Of a stretch of 64,000 bases of DNA, positions 46,290 to 58,042 are shown in pieces. Each line of letters starts with the position of its first letter. Position 1 is the first letter of the stretch. A program made the translations under genes and the position numbers. The notes under the pieces are model-generated. The model was not told where the DNA came from. It made no database searches and saw nothing but the letters and a program-made list of their open reading frames with translations. The stretch is taken from assembly GCA_000827265.1 (NCBI GenBank), contig KN834758.1, forward strand, positions 372,001-436,000, given 5' to 3'. This stretch comes from Collybiopsis luxurians FD-317 M1. Lineage: Eukaryota > Basidiomycota > Agaricomycetes > Agaricales > Omphalotaceae.

Positions 46290-46345
46290 ACAGTGCGGTG
46301 AGATACAGCAACCAACGGAATACGGTCGGTATCTCACCGCACTGT
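46290..46345. repeat. Perfect 17-bp inverted repeat with 22-nt loop
   Basis: Left arm 46290-46306 (ACAGTGCGGTGAGATAC) and right arm 46329-46345 are exact reverse complements, separated by 22 nt. The element lies 75-130 bp beyond the stop of the SelW-like Rdx gene, so it is probably inside its 3' UTR. The stem is GC-balanced and should fold stably in RNA of either strand. No second copy was noticed in this window. Confidence 0.85.
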
Positions 46346-46419
46346 TGCTTGTTACTGCCCCAGTTCTTTTAGTACAATCTGTTCCAGTAGTATCATATTT
46401 AAATACGTGCGCTGGACTA

Positions 46420-47056
46420 TCAATGTTTATCTGAGTGACCAAGAGACTTGCCAGGCTGTAGCTTATCCCGAAGGCGCTGCTTCTGTGAATACATGGGCGA
46501 TGCTGATATCAGCAGGAAGTTCCTCCTAGTAGATTACTGGCTTACAAGTACTTTCAGTTCTGGGAAACCCCCTTCTACCTTACGATCCCATATCAAATGT
46601 GTTGTAACAGCTGGGTTCGAAGAGTCCGTAGGTGTGTGATCAGGCATGCTGAGCCATACTCTAAATCTCCCCGCTGTCTCGTCGGAGTTTTGAGGAATCA
46701 AAGATATGCAGACGATCACGGGAGGAGGAAATGTGAGGAGGAGCTCTGTTTGGGTCCAGGTTGCTCGATGAAGCCTACGAAGACAGTCTATAAAGGCAAA
46801 GAAAATTGACTAGAAATATTTATTACCAACGACACTATGAACAGAGCATGAGTACATGGAATCAACCAATAGCTTTGGCTGAACTGACTCGATCGCAGAA
46901 TTCGATAGTCACGGTCGCGCTGTGAGAAGGCTTTGGAAAGACAAAAGTCGATGGATCGAGAGGATTGTATTCGGGCTGAGCAGTTGAAGATGCTTGTGAA
47001 TCATTTTGCGCTGGATCAGCACAGGCTTCATTGGGAGCGCACGAAGATCCTTCCAT
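46420..47056 (-). CDS. SelW-like Rdx family protein
   Basis: The ATG at 47056 gives MEGSSCAPNEACADPAQN. A short disordered N-terminus precedes the thioredoxin-like domain: ATVTIEFCDR, an intron, CLRRLHRATWTQTELLLTF, VCISLIPQNSDETAGRFR, THLIWDRKVEGGFPELKVL, a second intron, and KQRLRDKLQPGKSLGHSD, ending at TGA 46420-46422. This is the Rdx (SelW/SelT/SelH) family. The redox pair is encoded by Cys codons (TGC, TGT), not TGA, as in other dikarya. The exact spacing of the two Cys depends on intron 1, whose best-framed donor (GTTCAG) would give CDRVNC instead of CxxC. The Pch2 gene starts 65 bp away on the other strand. Function in redox control is inferred. Confidence 0.85.
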
Positions 47057-47121
47057 GACTGTCCGGGTGAAGGTATAGTAAACGATCCCGTGATCAACAT
47101 CTTCCTCACTTGCAACCGTTC

Positions 47122-48977
47122 ATGTCGCCGGCGCTGGATATCACCATGCAAGCAAGTCAATCTCGTCCTTCAGCAGAGACAGTAAAACGAAAATGGCCTA
47201 TACATGGTACGTTATCTGCCTTCTTTGACAGTCTCATAAACTATATTCAATTCCTCAGTGGAAGTTCGCCTCAAGTCGCGTGCAACTTCTCGATTCGATA
47301 CTATACGCAATCATGTGCATGCCTGGGTCTTTTCTTTTGACCGTATCAATCTATCTTCTTGCTTGATTGGTTGGGAAGATGTTCCAGAGCTCGCTGCATC
47401 TGTTGAGCGAATCGCCACCTCGGAATCAGCTTGCCCGTCGCAGTCTTTGCCAATAGATGAAATGTCTTTACAAATTCATGTCTACCAACCATCCGACACA
47501 GACGACGATGAAGAGTTCTCTAATGGTGCAGGAGGGGAAGACGATAATGAAGCGATGGCCGCGACGGTACGAGAACTTCCAAATAGGTCTTGGGAGGGAT
47601 TATGGGATTCGTTGATCTACGAAGACAACATCAAAACGAAGCTGCTAGACTACATTCATGCGACTTTGATAATGAGTGATGCTGGAGTTGACTGTGAGTT
47701 TTAGTGTATCCTAAATGTTTTCAGTGTAATTGAACATCCAATAGTCAACCTTGTATCCTGGAATCGCGTCGTTCTACTCCATGGTCCTCCTGGAACGGGG
47801 AAAACATCTCTTTGTAGAGCATTAGCACAAAAGCTTTCTATTAGATTTTCGGATCGGTAAGATCCACGCTTTCTTCCACAATCATCCAAGCTGATCGGTG
47901 TCCCAGATACTCTCATGCCCGCTTGCTCGAAATCAACTCACACTCGTTGTTTTCAAAATGGTTTTCCGAATCTGGGAAACTTGTGCAACGACTTTTCTCT
48001 AGTATTTCGGAACTCGCAGACGAAGAAGACGCATTTCTAGTTGTTCTCATTGGCAAGTATATATAGTCTCAGTAAGTCTGCCCCAGGTCTAATCAGTACT
48101 CTAGATGAAGTAGAATCCCTGACAGCCGCACGGGCAAGTGCTTTGGCCGGTACTGAACCTTCTGACGGTCTACGTGTGAGTTTGAAACATTCCTATGTTC
48201 GTTCATGTACTCACATCAAACCACGCTTGTCGTTGTTAGGTGGTTAACGCACTCCTCACTCAGTTAGATAAGTTAAAGCATCGGAAGAACGTGTTGGTAA
48301 TGTCCACTAGTAATTTAGTCAAAGCCATCGGTGCGTCGTATCATTTCCCTTTCCGAGCTTCTTGATTGACAGAACTTCCATGAAGATAGTGCATTCGTGG
48401 ACCGAGCAGATATAGTACAGTATATTGACCTTCCTCCTCGCGATGCAGTCTACGAAATTCTTCGCACATGTCTATCCGAGATCATGAACCGAGGGATTGT
48501 CGCTTCTGTGGTAAAATTCGACCATCCTCACGTCGTATCTCGTTCTGAGCTCGATATTCTGCAGATCGTTCCCAGTCTTCAACAAGTCCTTATGTATGAA
48601 CGTACAGCTCCAGCTCAGTCGTCGGCTGTGATTCCTAATGGGTCTGACGCCCATGAGAAATCGAGGGTCCTTGGGTTGCGTTTATTGGCTTTAGCTACAG
48701 CATGCAGAGTACGTTTATACCCTTCTGTCCGTCCTTTCTCATCGATTTTTTATGCATCCCTTAGGCTCAAAGGATGTCCGGGCGTGCTCTGCGCAGACTA
48801 CCCGTTCTTGCACTAGCTAAATATATAGGTGCAGGAAGCATCATCTCTTCTCATCCTTCTGAGATGGATGAGCGGTCGCACAAGAACATCTCTTCCAGTG
48901 CAGATGTTGAAGCATGGCTTTTGGGGCTGGAAAGTGTTGTTAGGGAGCAGGCATCTCAGAAAGGGAACCTGATATGA
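47122..48977 (+). CDS. PCH2: Pch2/TRIP13 AAA+ ATPase
   Basis: ATG 47122 opens [19 protein letters not shown]. The N-terminal domain contains [18 protein letters not shown] and [19 protein letters not shown]. The AAA module has Walker [36 protein letters not shown], Walker B FLVVLIDEVESL across an intron, [17 protein letters not shown] with VLVMSTSNL as sensor 1, and [16 protein letters not shown]. The C-terminal lid has [17 protein letters not shown]. Six or more introns. Pch2/TRIP13 remodels HORMA proteins (Hop1, Mad2) and supports the meiotic checkpoint. All ATPase motifs are intact. The promoter is shared with the Rdx gene. Confidence 0.93.
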
Positions 48978-49040
48978 GCTACTTTTCCTTGTATTCATTT
49001 CATAGATTTGTTTTCTTTCGAACAGAGGCCCCAACCAGAT

Positions 49041-49519
49041 TCACGAGCTTCCCATTGTAAAATTACTCAACAATTGTTGGAATTGTCCATCTAACTTCTC
49101 ATTAATCCAGACTTCATATCGGTAAACATGGCAGTAGCGAGCTGTCTTCTCTGCAACGTGAATCTTTCCAGCCTCTTTTCCATTATCACCAGTTTGCGCA
49201 TTTGCTTCTCTTCTTCTAAAGTTGGATAAAATCTCACCGCAACATTTTTCGAAAGCAACGAGTATTACTTGATCGTATAGCGGGGCGAGATTCGGGCTAG
49301 GGAATGTTGATGATGCACAGGCTATTGCGTAGAGTATTTTTCTCTCCACTGGCGGTGGTCTCCGGAGCTACGGAGACGTGTCTATCCTCAAGTATTTCTT
49401 CACCTCTTCGTATATTATCGGTGACGCAATACATGTTTGGTGAACGATTGTGCAGCAGAGATGGTCGACTTTAGCTGAGAATGTTTGTTCTATGCACTGA
49501 AGTCCGGTTAACGGCGTCA
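49041..49519 (-). CDS. Small protein of unknown family
   Basis: Two-exon model: MTPLTGLQCIEQTFSAK and VDHLCCTIVHQT, then an intron with donor GTATTG (about 49427) and acceptor CCGCCAG, then RKILYAIACASSTFPSPN, LYDQVILVAFEKCCGEIL, TARYCHVYRYEVWINEK and LDGQFQQLLSNFTMGSS, ending at 49041. About 130 residues, Cys-rich in the first half, with mixed helix and strand. I do not recognise it. It is convergent with Pch2, about 60 bp between stops. Confidence 0.5.
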
Positions 49520-50032
49520 TGGAAGAAGGGCTGGCTTTAATATCTGGTAATCAAGGGTAGTGCTTTCGACTTAATGCGTCGTGGATTGGAATAAGGAACT
49601 CGAGCACTCGAGGGCGGAGTAAGTTTGGTTCCTGGTTCGGAAGAGGTTTTTTAGGCTAGACTAAGATACTGTAGAGGGTAAAGAAGAAGAGGAAAAGACA
49701 ACGTTCGATTCCGAACTGCCGTCGCGTGTACATACTTAGGTCGAGGGCAAAAGGACAGTGTTTGCCCGCAATGGATAATCGAGAAAAGTGCCGCTCAAGC
49801 TATGTACTTGGATCCAAACCCGTAGATATCTGAGGAAGATATGCTTGGTATTCGTGATTGGCCGCAAAGGAGGTTGTTGAGTTGGCGGAAATGGCATTCC
49901 AACGTGCGCATCTGGGTTTATCTAGCCTGAATTCCGCATAGCCTACGTTGAGAAGTCAGGAAGAGTCATGGATACTCACGTGTTTTGAAAAATTTATTGG
50001 GCCCTCTCCTCTTTCCACAACCACGACTACCC
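49520..50032. other. Divergent intergenic region
   Basis: About 510 bp between the unknown small gene and the Llp1-like gene. It is G/A-rich around 49600-49700. Nothing else is seen. Confidence 0.4.
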
Positions 50033-50722
50033 ATGGCCAAATCACTCAGATCCAAAACCAAACGAGAATTCCGCTCCAAAAAGCGTACCAGCACAGGAAG
50101 TGTCTACGCTGCAGCCGAAGCCGCTCGTCTTCATAGATTAAACACAAAACTTTTGGCTGTCGTATCCAAGGATGCAGATGGAGATGAGGTATTGAAGGAG
50201 GATGCACCTGAGGGAATGGATACGCCAGGTTCGTGCTGGTTCGCAGCTTTCGGTCTTCTTGACCCAGACGACATTACTGCGGATAGTATGGGCTATTTTT
50301 CAGAAGCCTTGCACAGAGCTGGTGCTCCCTGTTCCCAATCTCGACTTCATTTGTGAAACTTGATGTGTTCTTGGTCTTTCATTCATTCATCGTCCAGGTG
50401 CACGTTTGAAGCGATCGTTGACACATCTATCCCTTTTCCATAGATACTGAACCGTCGGACTCTCCAGACAATGCCGAAGGTTCGCTTCAATTATTTATTT
50501 TCCATTCTATCAATCGACAGCCTACTCCTAGATTCTATGCAAGTGGATAATTCCGCAGAATCATCATCTAAACGCATTTCGACGCACGGCCCAAGAGGGT
50601 CTCGACGAGAACAATGGCGTCTGTCCAAGGGCCTTTCCGCGCAGCCTTCAAGGAAGGGTATGAACAGACAGGGAGGTATTGCTGCTCGACGAAAAGCAGG
50701 CCGCTCGAAGAGGCGACGATAA
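50033..50722 (+). CDS. Llp1/LLPH-like ribosome biogenesis protein (DUF2423)
   Basis: Three exons: 50033-50228, 50444-50479 and 50532-50722. The N-terminus MAKSLRSKTKREFRSKKR followed by VYAAAEAARLHRLNTKLL is the DUF2423 signature. The middle is acidic (DADGDEVLKEDAPEGMD, DTEPSDSPDNAEDSMQVD), and the C-terminus is strongly basic, ending GGIAARRKAGRSKRRR. Members are nucleolar and take part in 60S subunit assembly. Exon 2 is only 36 nt and intron 1 is unusually long for this window (215 bp). Confidence 0.86.
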
Positions 50723-51155
50723 ACGTGGAGGCTTCATTACGTATCGTCTGATATTCCTGAGGTCTTTAGGTCGGTATTCAACGCACTTCTATTTGTAAAA
50801 CTTTTGTAAACTTCTATTTCACGACAGTATATACCACAAAATTACTACCAATAATGTCGATGTGCTAATATCGTTTTAATGACCCAAGATTGAAGCGATC
50901 AACAGACAAGTCCAAGAACATGAATGTGAAGAAAGAGCATAATGGGCTCAGGGCGATAATTGACCAATCCCAGCGTTAAACTACGGCAGAATCAGAAGAA
51001 TCGCTCTCGCGAAAACTTTTGTGGTCGTCTACTGCTTCGGCCGCTTTGCTTGTGATTGGCGAATGACTGGTCTTGACCACATACGGAGAATCAGTATCCG
51101 ATCTACTCAAGAATTTCCCTCAGCTGACCGACACCGAGCGTACAAAGGGAAAGGC
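50723..51155. other. Convergent 3' ends, no gene seen
   Basis: About 430 bp with AT-rich runs near 50795-50880 suitable for 3' end processing of both neighbours. A plus-strand open frame at 51073-51402 is antisense to the last exon of the membrane protein gene. Confidence 0.45.
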
Positions 51156-52794
51156 TCACGGAAATTCGGACATGGTAATCTGTTCAGTCGTAACCATAAC
51201 TTCTGGACGCGTTGGGGCGAACTGTGGGATAGTGACGGAGGCTGGATGTCTGTGTCGGCCTCTGTTTCCACCGGCGCCTGATTGGGCAGCGCCGGTTGTG
51301 GAGTGCACGTACACACCGCTGGATGTGAAGTCAAGTAGCCGCATGACTGCCCTGCAAGACGCGATTGAACTTATAGCGGCGGCAGGTATCTTCCGAAAAT
51401 AATTGGTGAGTTAGATGCATATGGGGTATAGAGTTCTAAACTCACTGTGGCAACGCTAAAGAGAAATTGACGGCGCCAGATGAATAGCGAAGAGTGTGAG
51501 AGACAAAAACTTACACATTCATCGGCACTAAGATGCACTGAGTCGTCAGTCAATAAAAGATCATTGAAGGAAACTCACGATTGAGGTTGAGAACATTGAA
51601 CACCTGAAGCAAAGAGTGGGGTGACGATGATAATAAGCATATAAGACCACAGACGAGAAAGTTACTCACAGCCGGAATACAGTTCGCAGTAAAGGTTACC
51701 AAGAAATATACGAGTCCATCTTGGAAAAGAAGCTTCCAAAGATCAGTGCGTGCCGTATGTTTTGTGATTAGCGCAACGAAAGTGTACGCGAGAATCGTCA
51801 AGTCAAAAGCAATTGCTAGACCGCTGATGTCAGTACTACGAAGGATGAAACAGAGCGAGTAAACGACGTACTGAAAAAGAAAGTAACGTTTAGTAAGCCA
51901 GGTGAAGTCGATATTAAGACACAGGTGTCGCGAGAATCGCTCCAGGCAGCTCGTACGATGAACATCGTGCGATAGAGGATTATCCAGAACGCGAGGCAAA
52001 GCACGCAAAGTGGTGCTACAACAATTAGTTTACGCTCCCACAAAGCGATCCTTGGAAAACGTCAGATATAGTTTCTTCCCAAACTCGACGTTAAGACACA
52101 CTCACGTTCGAAGCATGAGAGAAGTAGATGAACACAGTAATGTCATGTTTCCTGCCCACTAATTATCCCTCAGTAACTGATACAGAGTTCGGAGCTGGGA
52201 AGCTTACAGAATTGAAGATATAGAGCGTCTTAATCTCCTTGGTTAGGTGAGCTGTCAAGCATGAAGATTTCTATACTTACTCCACAATTGATCTACAATC
52301 GGACACGCAACTTAAGGGAATAAAATCAGTGCAAAAGAATATTCACTCACCGGGGTTGTGACAGACAAGGAGATAATTCTGAAAACAACGCGATTCAACA
52401 TGCGGATGACTATGCAAGACAACTTCACCCACAAACCAATAAAAGCCAGCAAGATGCAATAGCGGGATAGAAAAAAGAAAACTGCAAGGGCTTCAGTCAA
52501 TAGATCTGAGCATCAGCACATATCGTACCCTACTAGATAGTAAGCGTATCTTTCGCAATGCCGAGTGCGACAGAACATACCAAAGGCCAACGGAATCTAC
52601 GTCGACCCCGTATGAGCGACCATTCGAAATCGCAAGTTGAAAAAAGCTCCCAAAGAGTGACGCCGAGAAAGCAAAAAATAATTCTCTCAAAGACCTCTGG
52701 CGCGAAAGTCAGCTCGCTACTTTGAACGATGAAAGGGAGAGTATGACATACGGGAATCTCGAGTGATCTCGTTAGGATCGGACCAGTTCACCAT
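51156..52794 (-). CDS. Basidiomycete multi-pass membrane protein (MVNW family)
   Basis: ATG 52794 gives MVNWSDPNEITRDS. After a GTATGT intron come VFERIIFCFLGVTLWELF and DFEWSLIRGRRRFRWPL, FFLSRYCILLAFIGL, a helix ending VLCLAFWIILYR, LAIAFDLTILAYTFVALI, LWKLLFQDGLVYFLVTF and, in the last exon, IPAAAISSIASCRAVMRL with LDFTSSGVYVHSTTG, ending at TGA 51156-51158. About ten introns. The start MVNWxDP, the LWE-x-DFEW segment, RxRRFRWP and the C-terminal SxxAxRxVxRL mark a large agaricomycete family of seven-helix proteins without known function; receptor-like topology is a guess. Internal exon joins are approximate. Confidence 0.72.
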
Positions 52795-53566
52795 AGTGGC
52801 TTCAGAAAAGAGCAGGAGAGAAGGAAGCGGAAAAGTTGGGGAAAGTTGGGGACCGGCTACGCGTCCTCACCACACCCAGGCCTAATTTAAAGGATTCCGT
52901 GGATAACGCTCATATTTCAACAACGGACAGATGACGGAACTTGGACTTCTCATTATGGTACTAAGCCTATTTGCCTCGCTGTCACTCACCGAACGCCCAA
53001 GAATCGACGATTCCCCTGATGCGCACGGGAAAGGAGATTTGCATGAATCAGAAAAGCATCGCAACCTGATTCTGAAATGACTGGAAGGTAGACCCCAATA
53101 TAAGATGAAGGATTGAGGTTGCAGGAAGACGGAAAAGGATCCCGCCTTACGTTCTAGAGTGACATAAAAGTTTTTAGAAATTTTAATGCGAAGCTGATAT
53201 AAGTATCGATTCAAACGCCAGGTCCTGCGCTAGAAGGCAATAAGTGTACGTCTTCCGCTGCTACAATACCAGCAGCAGTTGACGAGAGAGAAAAAGACGG
53301 ACTAGGATCGAGACCCACCATGTGCGACAATAATAACCAGCCAAGTACCACGAAAATCAAGGGGTAAGCATTCGGCATTAGAATGGCAGACACTCAGATA
53401 CACTGCCTTTTTAGTCAAGATCTAAGATTAAGCAATAGGGAAAATGCCATTCGTAGGGGTCGAAATCAGAAAACATCTTAAAGGCGTCTTTCAAAGACTG
53501 ATCTTTGCTCGTACGATCGCGAAGATTATTCATGTAGGTACTTCTTCTGCGTACGAAGGAATAGCA
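52795..53566. other. Intergenic 0.77 kb, no firm gene
   Basis: Upstream of the membrane protein gene and downstream of Erb1. A 60-codon minus-strand frame (53393-53211) with one hydrophobic segment and a 110-codon frame (53214-52882) are open but show no further support. Confidence 0.4.
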
Positions 53567-56166
53567 CTAACTACACCATACAGTGACATTACCGTCTGCC
53601 CCTCCACTGACCAGCCATGGATGTCGATTGCACCATTTGACTTGAAGGACACCTAAGCCTTTGGTTACTTCGTGCCCACGGAGGATCTTCAGAGGAACTA
53701 TCAGAGGGTCTGTCATCAAATCATTATAGACCCTAGAATGGAAAATTTGGATTGCGCCGTCATCCGAGGAAGACGCGAACAACGGATATGTTGGATGGAA
53801 ATGTAGAGACCGTATAGCCCGCGTATGATACCTATGAAAAGAAAATGAAAGAATGGAAAGTCAACTTCTTGGTAGGGAACCCGTAGATATAAGCTACAAA
53901 CTTACCGGAGGATTTTATACGGCTTGTCGCTGAGTTCTAAGTCAAACCAGCACAACTTTCTGTCGTACCCTCCCACAATGAGGTGATCTCCTGACGGATG
54001 GATATCCATCGAAGAAATCCATTTAATACCGGGTTGAAGAGTTTTCAGAAGCTTCTGTTCAGATAAGTTATACATCCTAACATACTGTTGAGTCTGCGCA
54101 GAGGTTAGGAACTCGTATTTAGAGCTAAAAATCAGTATGCTCACAGCGACAAAGAAGCATGGTTTCAGAGGATGGAAAAGCACTAGCTGTACTTTTCCTC
54201 TAACTTTTTTGAACGGTGCTTGCGAGTGCCTTCGAGACACTTGATGGATCCAGACAGTGCCCTGATTCCCACCAGTGGCTGGATGATGTGTGAGCCAGGG
54301 AAGAATTCAAAACGTTGGAGCACCTACAGATGGAAGCAAGGTAGTCCCCTCGGCGATGCCAAGCGATCTGGGTTGTGAGTCCAGACGATGAAGGTAATTG
54401 AACGGTGAGGACGGCCGTATCGTCTGTCCAAGTAGTGCTTAATGGAGTCGACCATTTCACCGGAGACGGTGTTTCAGGCTGAGGTGGTAGTGAAGTCGGT
54501 GCCAAGATACTTTGCGTAAGCTGCAGAATCGAGGGTGGTAGGTTGGGGGGGATAACGAAATGTAACATGTCCTCGCTACGAGATTGTCAGCTGAAGGAAA
54601 ATAAACTAATAAAGAAACATTCATACGTTCCAACAACAAAGTAGCTGACATCCTGCCGAGGACACCATTCCAAAGAACCTATCTTTCCATCGAATTTCCA
54701 TTTCTTAATTTCTTTGCCGACATTCACTTCCCATAGACCGATAACACCATTCTCATCTCCACTCACTACCCAGGCACCATCTGGACTGACACTGATACAC
54801 CGTGCCATATTCGAATGTGTGACTTTAAGGGATTTGTATGTTGGGAAGGGTTTCAAGCTATTAGGGCTAGGGAGTTTGGGTATAAGGGTGTTTGGATCAA
54901 TGTTCAACTTGACTCGCTGCACGCGCGGTGCCATATACAGATCGAGCTGACGATTAAACCGGTCTTTAATGAAACGGTCGTAACCTGGTACCAATCGAAG
55001 GGCAGAGTATTTTTGTGGAAGGTAGTCACGGTCTCGGTCCTCTGGATCTGTCTCCTCCCATTGCTTCTTCTCTTCTTCAGTCGGCAGATATTCTTCAGGC
55101 GGGTTGTAAGATTCAGAATTGGTAGGAAGAGGAGGTTTGGGAGCAGGTAGGGGAGGAGCCTGCGATGAGGAAGATTCGCCCCATATAGCGAAGAATTGCG
55201 GCTGGGTAGTAGACTTGGGCTTATTGGGCACTATTCGCCCCTGTCTAATTGCACGGACGATTTTCATGACCTGCATGCACCGTTAAACAGCAAACAAAAA
55301 AAATAAATAGCCTGTACCTTTTTGTGTTCCCATTTACTGGGAACGAAACGTCTCTTTGGTTCGGGAGCTGCTGATAGAGGCATAATTTCCTCCTTCCCTT
55401 TACCCGTGAACCATTCAACCGTTGGCTCATACGGATCGTAGTTGGCATCCGGAACTTCGTTTGTATACAATCTACGAATAAGGTCAAGCTCTTCGGCTGT
55501 GAGAGGTTTATCTGCCTGAGCCTTCTTGTCAAATGCCGAAGTCCTAAGCTTTGCTCAATTATCGGTACGAGAAAAAGTGATTCGAATACTGACCAAGACG
55601 TGGGATCCTCGACAGTTTCAAGAAACCGGTCCAGTTCATCACCACGAGCAGGTTTCAAAACCCTTTTGCCATCCATATCATAGCCAACATGAGGTAAGTC
55701 ATCGTACCAATGCATTGGGATATTACCCACTCGATTTGGCGTCTGTGAGGTGAGTCAGTTGAGTAGCTCAGAGATATTGAGACTAGATTACCTCTTCTGT
55801 AGAAGAGTCGGAATCATAGTCTGGCTCGATTTCAGGATATACGCGTTTTTCTTGGCCAGTAATGTCCGAGATGATAGTTTTTGCTTTTGGAAAAATATGA
55901 ATCTCTTCCTGCGAGGCACCGTCCGACACTTCCTCGTCTTCATCTCCATCTTCACCACCATCTATCTCGTCCTCTTCGCTATCCTCTTCATCACTGGCGG
56001 GATCTAGCTCTGGAAAGTCATCTACCTCTCCATTGTCCGACTCGACGTCGTCCCCATCTTCTTCGTCGCTAAGCATTTCCATGTTAACGGCGCTCTTGAA
56101 CGTATCGAGCCGGTCTTGGTGTTCATCCTGTTTTCGTTTTTTTGAACTTCGACCCTCGACCGCCAT
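53567..56166 (-). CDS. ERB1: Ribosome biogenesis protein Erb1 (BOP1)
   Basis: ATG 56166 opens [19 protein letters not shown] long Asp/Glu-rich stretch follows, then the BOP1 N-terminal domain: [89 protein letters not shown] and [17 protein letters not shown]. The C-terminal WD40 propeller contains [67 protein letters not shown] and [12 protein letters not shown], ending at 53567. Erb1 forms the Nop7-Erb1-Ytm1 complex needed for 27S pre-rRNA processing. About eight introns, some within the propeller. It is head-to-head with Arp4 (104 bp between starts). Confidence 0.95.
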
Positions 56167-56270
56167 GAAAAATAATAAGTACCCAGTCAAAATTATGGGC
56201 GTCTAATAAAAAATATTTGAGTGTACACAGGAACAAACAACGCGACTTTGAACACGACCGTCATCTCAAC

Positions 56271-58042
56271 ATGGTCAATTACGGTGGAGGTCCGTATTCT
56301 CATTATGAATTCGATTGTGTACTGACCCTGTCCATAGATGAAGTCTCTGCATTGGTCATAGATATCGGTTCTTCATCTTTACGCGCAGGTTACGCCGGTG
56401 ATGACACTCCTAAAGCAATCATTCCAACATCTTACGGCTATATCCCTCCGTCTGCTCCTACTGGAGATGGAGATATCACCATGAACGAAGCGGGAGCTTC
56501 TGAATCCACAGGAAAAGCAAAAAGCTTTTTTGGCCACTCGGGACCTTCGGTCTGGCGGAAGAATATGGAAATTGGCAATCCCGTTGCAGATGGGCTTAGT
56601 ACGTGCCACTCTACACCTGGAAGTACTACTATATCAACTTTACGATAGTCTCGGACTTTGGTCCTATCCCTGCTTTAATTCGACATGCTTTAGACGATGT
56701 AATGCGCTGTTCTGCAGCTGAACATCCAATTCTCGTTACGGAACCCTCATGGAACACGCAAGCTAATCGCGAACGTATGGCGGAAATTATGTTTGAAGAA
56801 TTTCAGGTTCCTGCATTCTACATTGCGAATACTAGTGTACTGAATACGTGAGTCTTGAGATTATGACCGATAGAATTGGCTGATTAGGCTTTACAGGTTT
56901 GCCGCAGGAAAAGGTTCTGCTCTTGTAATCGATATCGGCCAGTCAATGGCCAGTGTAGTACCGGTCGTAGATGGATTCGTTCTCCGAAAAGGTGCGTAGT
57001 GAAATTCCAGTTGTCAAAACTGCTCTAAACCTTTTCCTCAGGCCTCCAATATTCAAGCTTGCCAAAACTAGTTCAAGCCCATGCGCGACATCTACTTACA
57101 ACCCCGAGTCAAATGCGCCAACCAATTGATCTATACCCTTATCAGCTCATATCTAGTAAACAGGTGCGTGGGTGCTTCATTCGAGACATACTTCGTTCTT
57201 GCTGACCGCTGCTATGAAGCCTGTCGATACAAACGCGCCTCCTCGGTTTACACTTCGAGAAGATCGTGTTGCAGGCACTACACAGACCTGGCGGGAATGG
57301 TACGAGGCTCGCGAAGTGGAGGAGTGGTTGCAAAGCGTAGCAGGAGTATTGGATCAGGGCTGGAATGATCAGTTGAGCACATTTTTCTTTCTGATCAGTG
57401 TAGACTAATGTCAATTCATGTAGGGCCGTACAGCACAGACAACAAAAACAATACGAGTTTCCGACGGGCTACAATACTTGGTTTGGACCGGAAAGATTTG
57501 GTGTCGGTGAAAACTTTTTCCATCATTCACCCCAGCTTGTTGTGAGTCTGAGTCTCCGACCCGTTATCTATCTAGTACATATTTTATTCTTTACAGGCTG
57601 GGAATGCAAATGTACCAAAACACATACCGGGTCTTATTACGGACTCGCTAAGAGCCTGTGATCCCGAGCTGCGTCAGGTTCTAATCAGTAACGTTGTCCT
57701 GACTGGCGGTGGAAGTTTGTTTTCTGGTCTTTCAGATCGACTGGCGGCAGAACTGGCTCGGTCATTCCCGCATGTAGGTATTCCTTTCTTGAATCATTGA
57801 ACGTTTCATATTCAAACAATGCTCTCAAGTTCAAAATTCATGCTCCTGGAAACCCCATCGAGCGACGCTATGGTGGATGGTTGGGTGGGAGCATTTTAGC
57901 CAGTCTAGGGACGTTTCATCAGCTGTGGATCAGCCGTGAGGAGTGGCAGGTTTGTATCTTCATTTCTCTGTTTGTCCCTTGGAAGCTCATGTCACAACAA
58001 TAGGAGCATGGAAAAGCTATCGTCGGGCAGCGCTGTAAATAA
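56271..58042 (+). CDS. ARP4: Actin-related protein 4 (Arp4)
   Basis: The first exon is tiny (MVNYGG). After an intron it continues [18 protein letters not shown] and [18 protein letters not shown], then [108 protein letters not shown] and [17 protein letters not shown], ending at TAA 58040-58042. MVNYGGDEVxALVxDxGS and the long insertion before GPSV distinguish Arp4 from actin. It is a subunit of NuA4, SWR1 and INO80 chromatin complexes. About seven short introns. Confidence 0.95.

Larger units (their letters stand above)
45392..46419. other. One-kilobase gap with telomere-like repeat and hairpin
   Basis: Holds two non-coding elements listed separately: a CCTAACCCTAACCCTAA run and a perfect 17-bp inverted repeat. 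Overlapping open frames at 45440-45870 on both strands have no recognisable features and no clear splice pattern. Confidence 0.5.

Noticed and set aside
46290..46345. Hairpin as a true SECIS element
   Set aside because: The stem is perfectly paired with no non-Watson-Crick core, there is no in-frame TGA in the Rdx gene, and dikarya are not known to use selenocysteine.
51073..51402. 109-codon plus-strand open frame
   Set aside because: It is antisense to the last exon of the MVNW-type membrane gene, which has clear family motifs on the other strand.
53211..53393. 60-codon minus-strand frame with one membrane-like segment
   Set aside because: Too short, no recognisable family and no supporting exon on either side.
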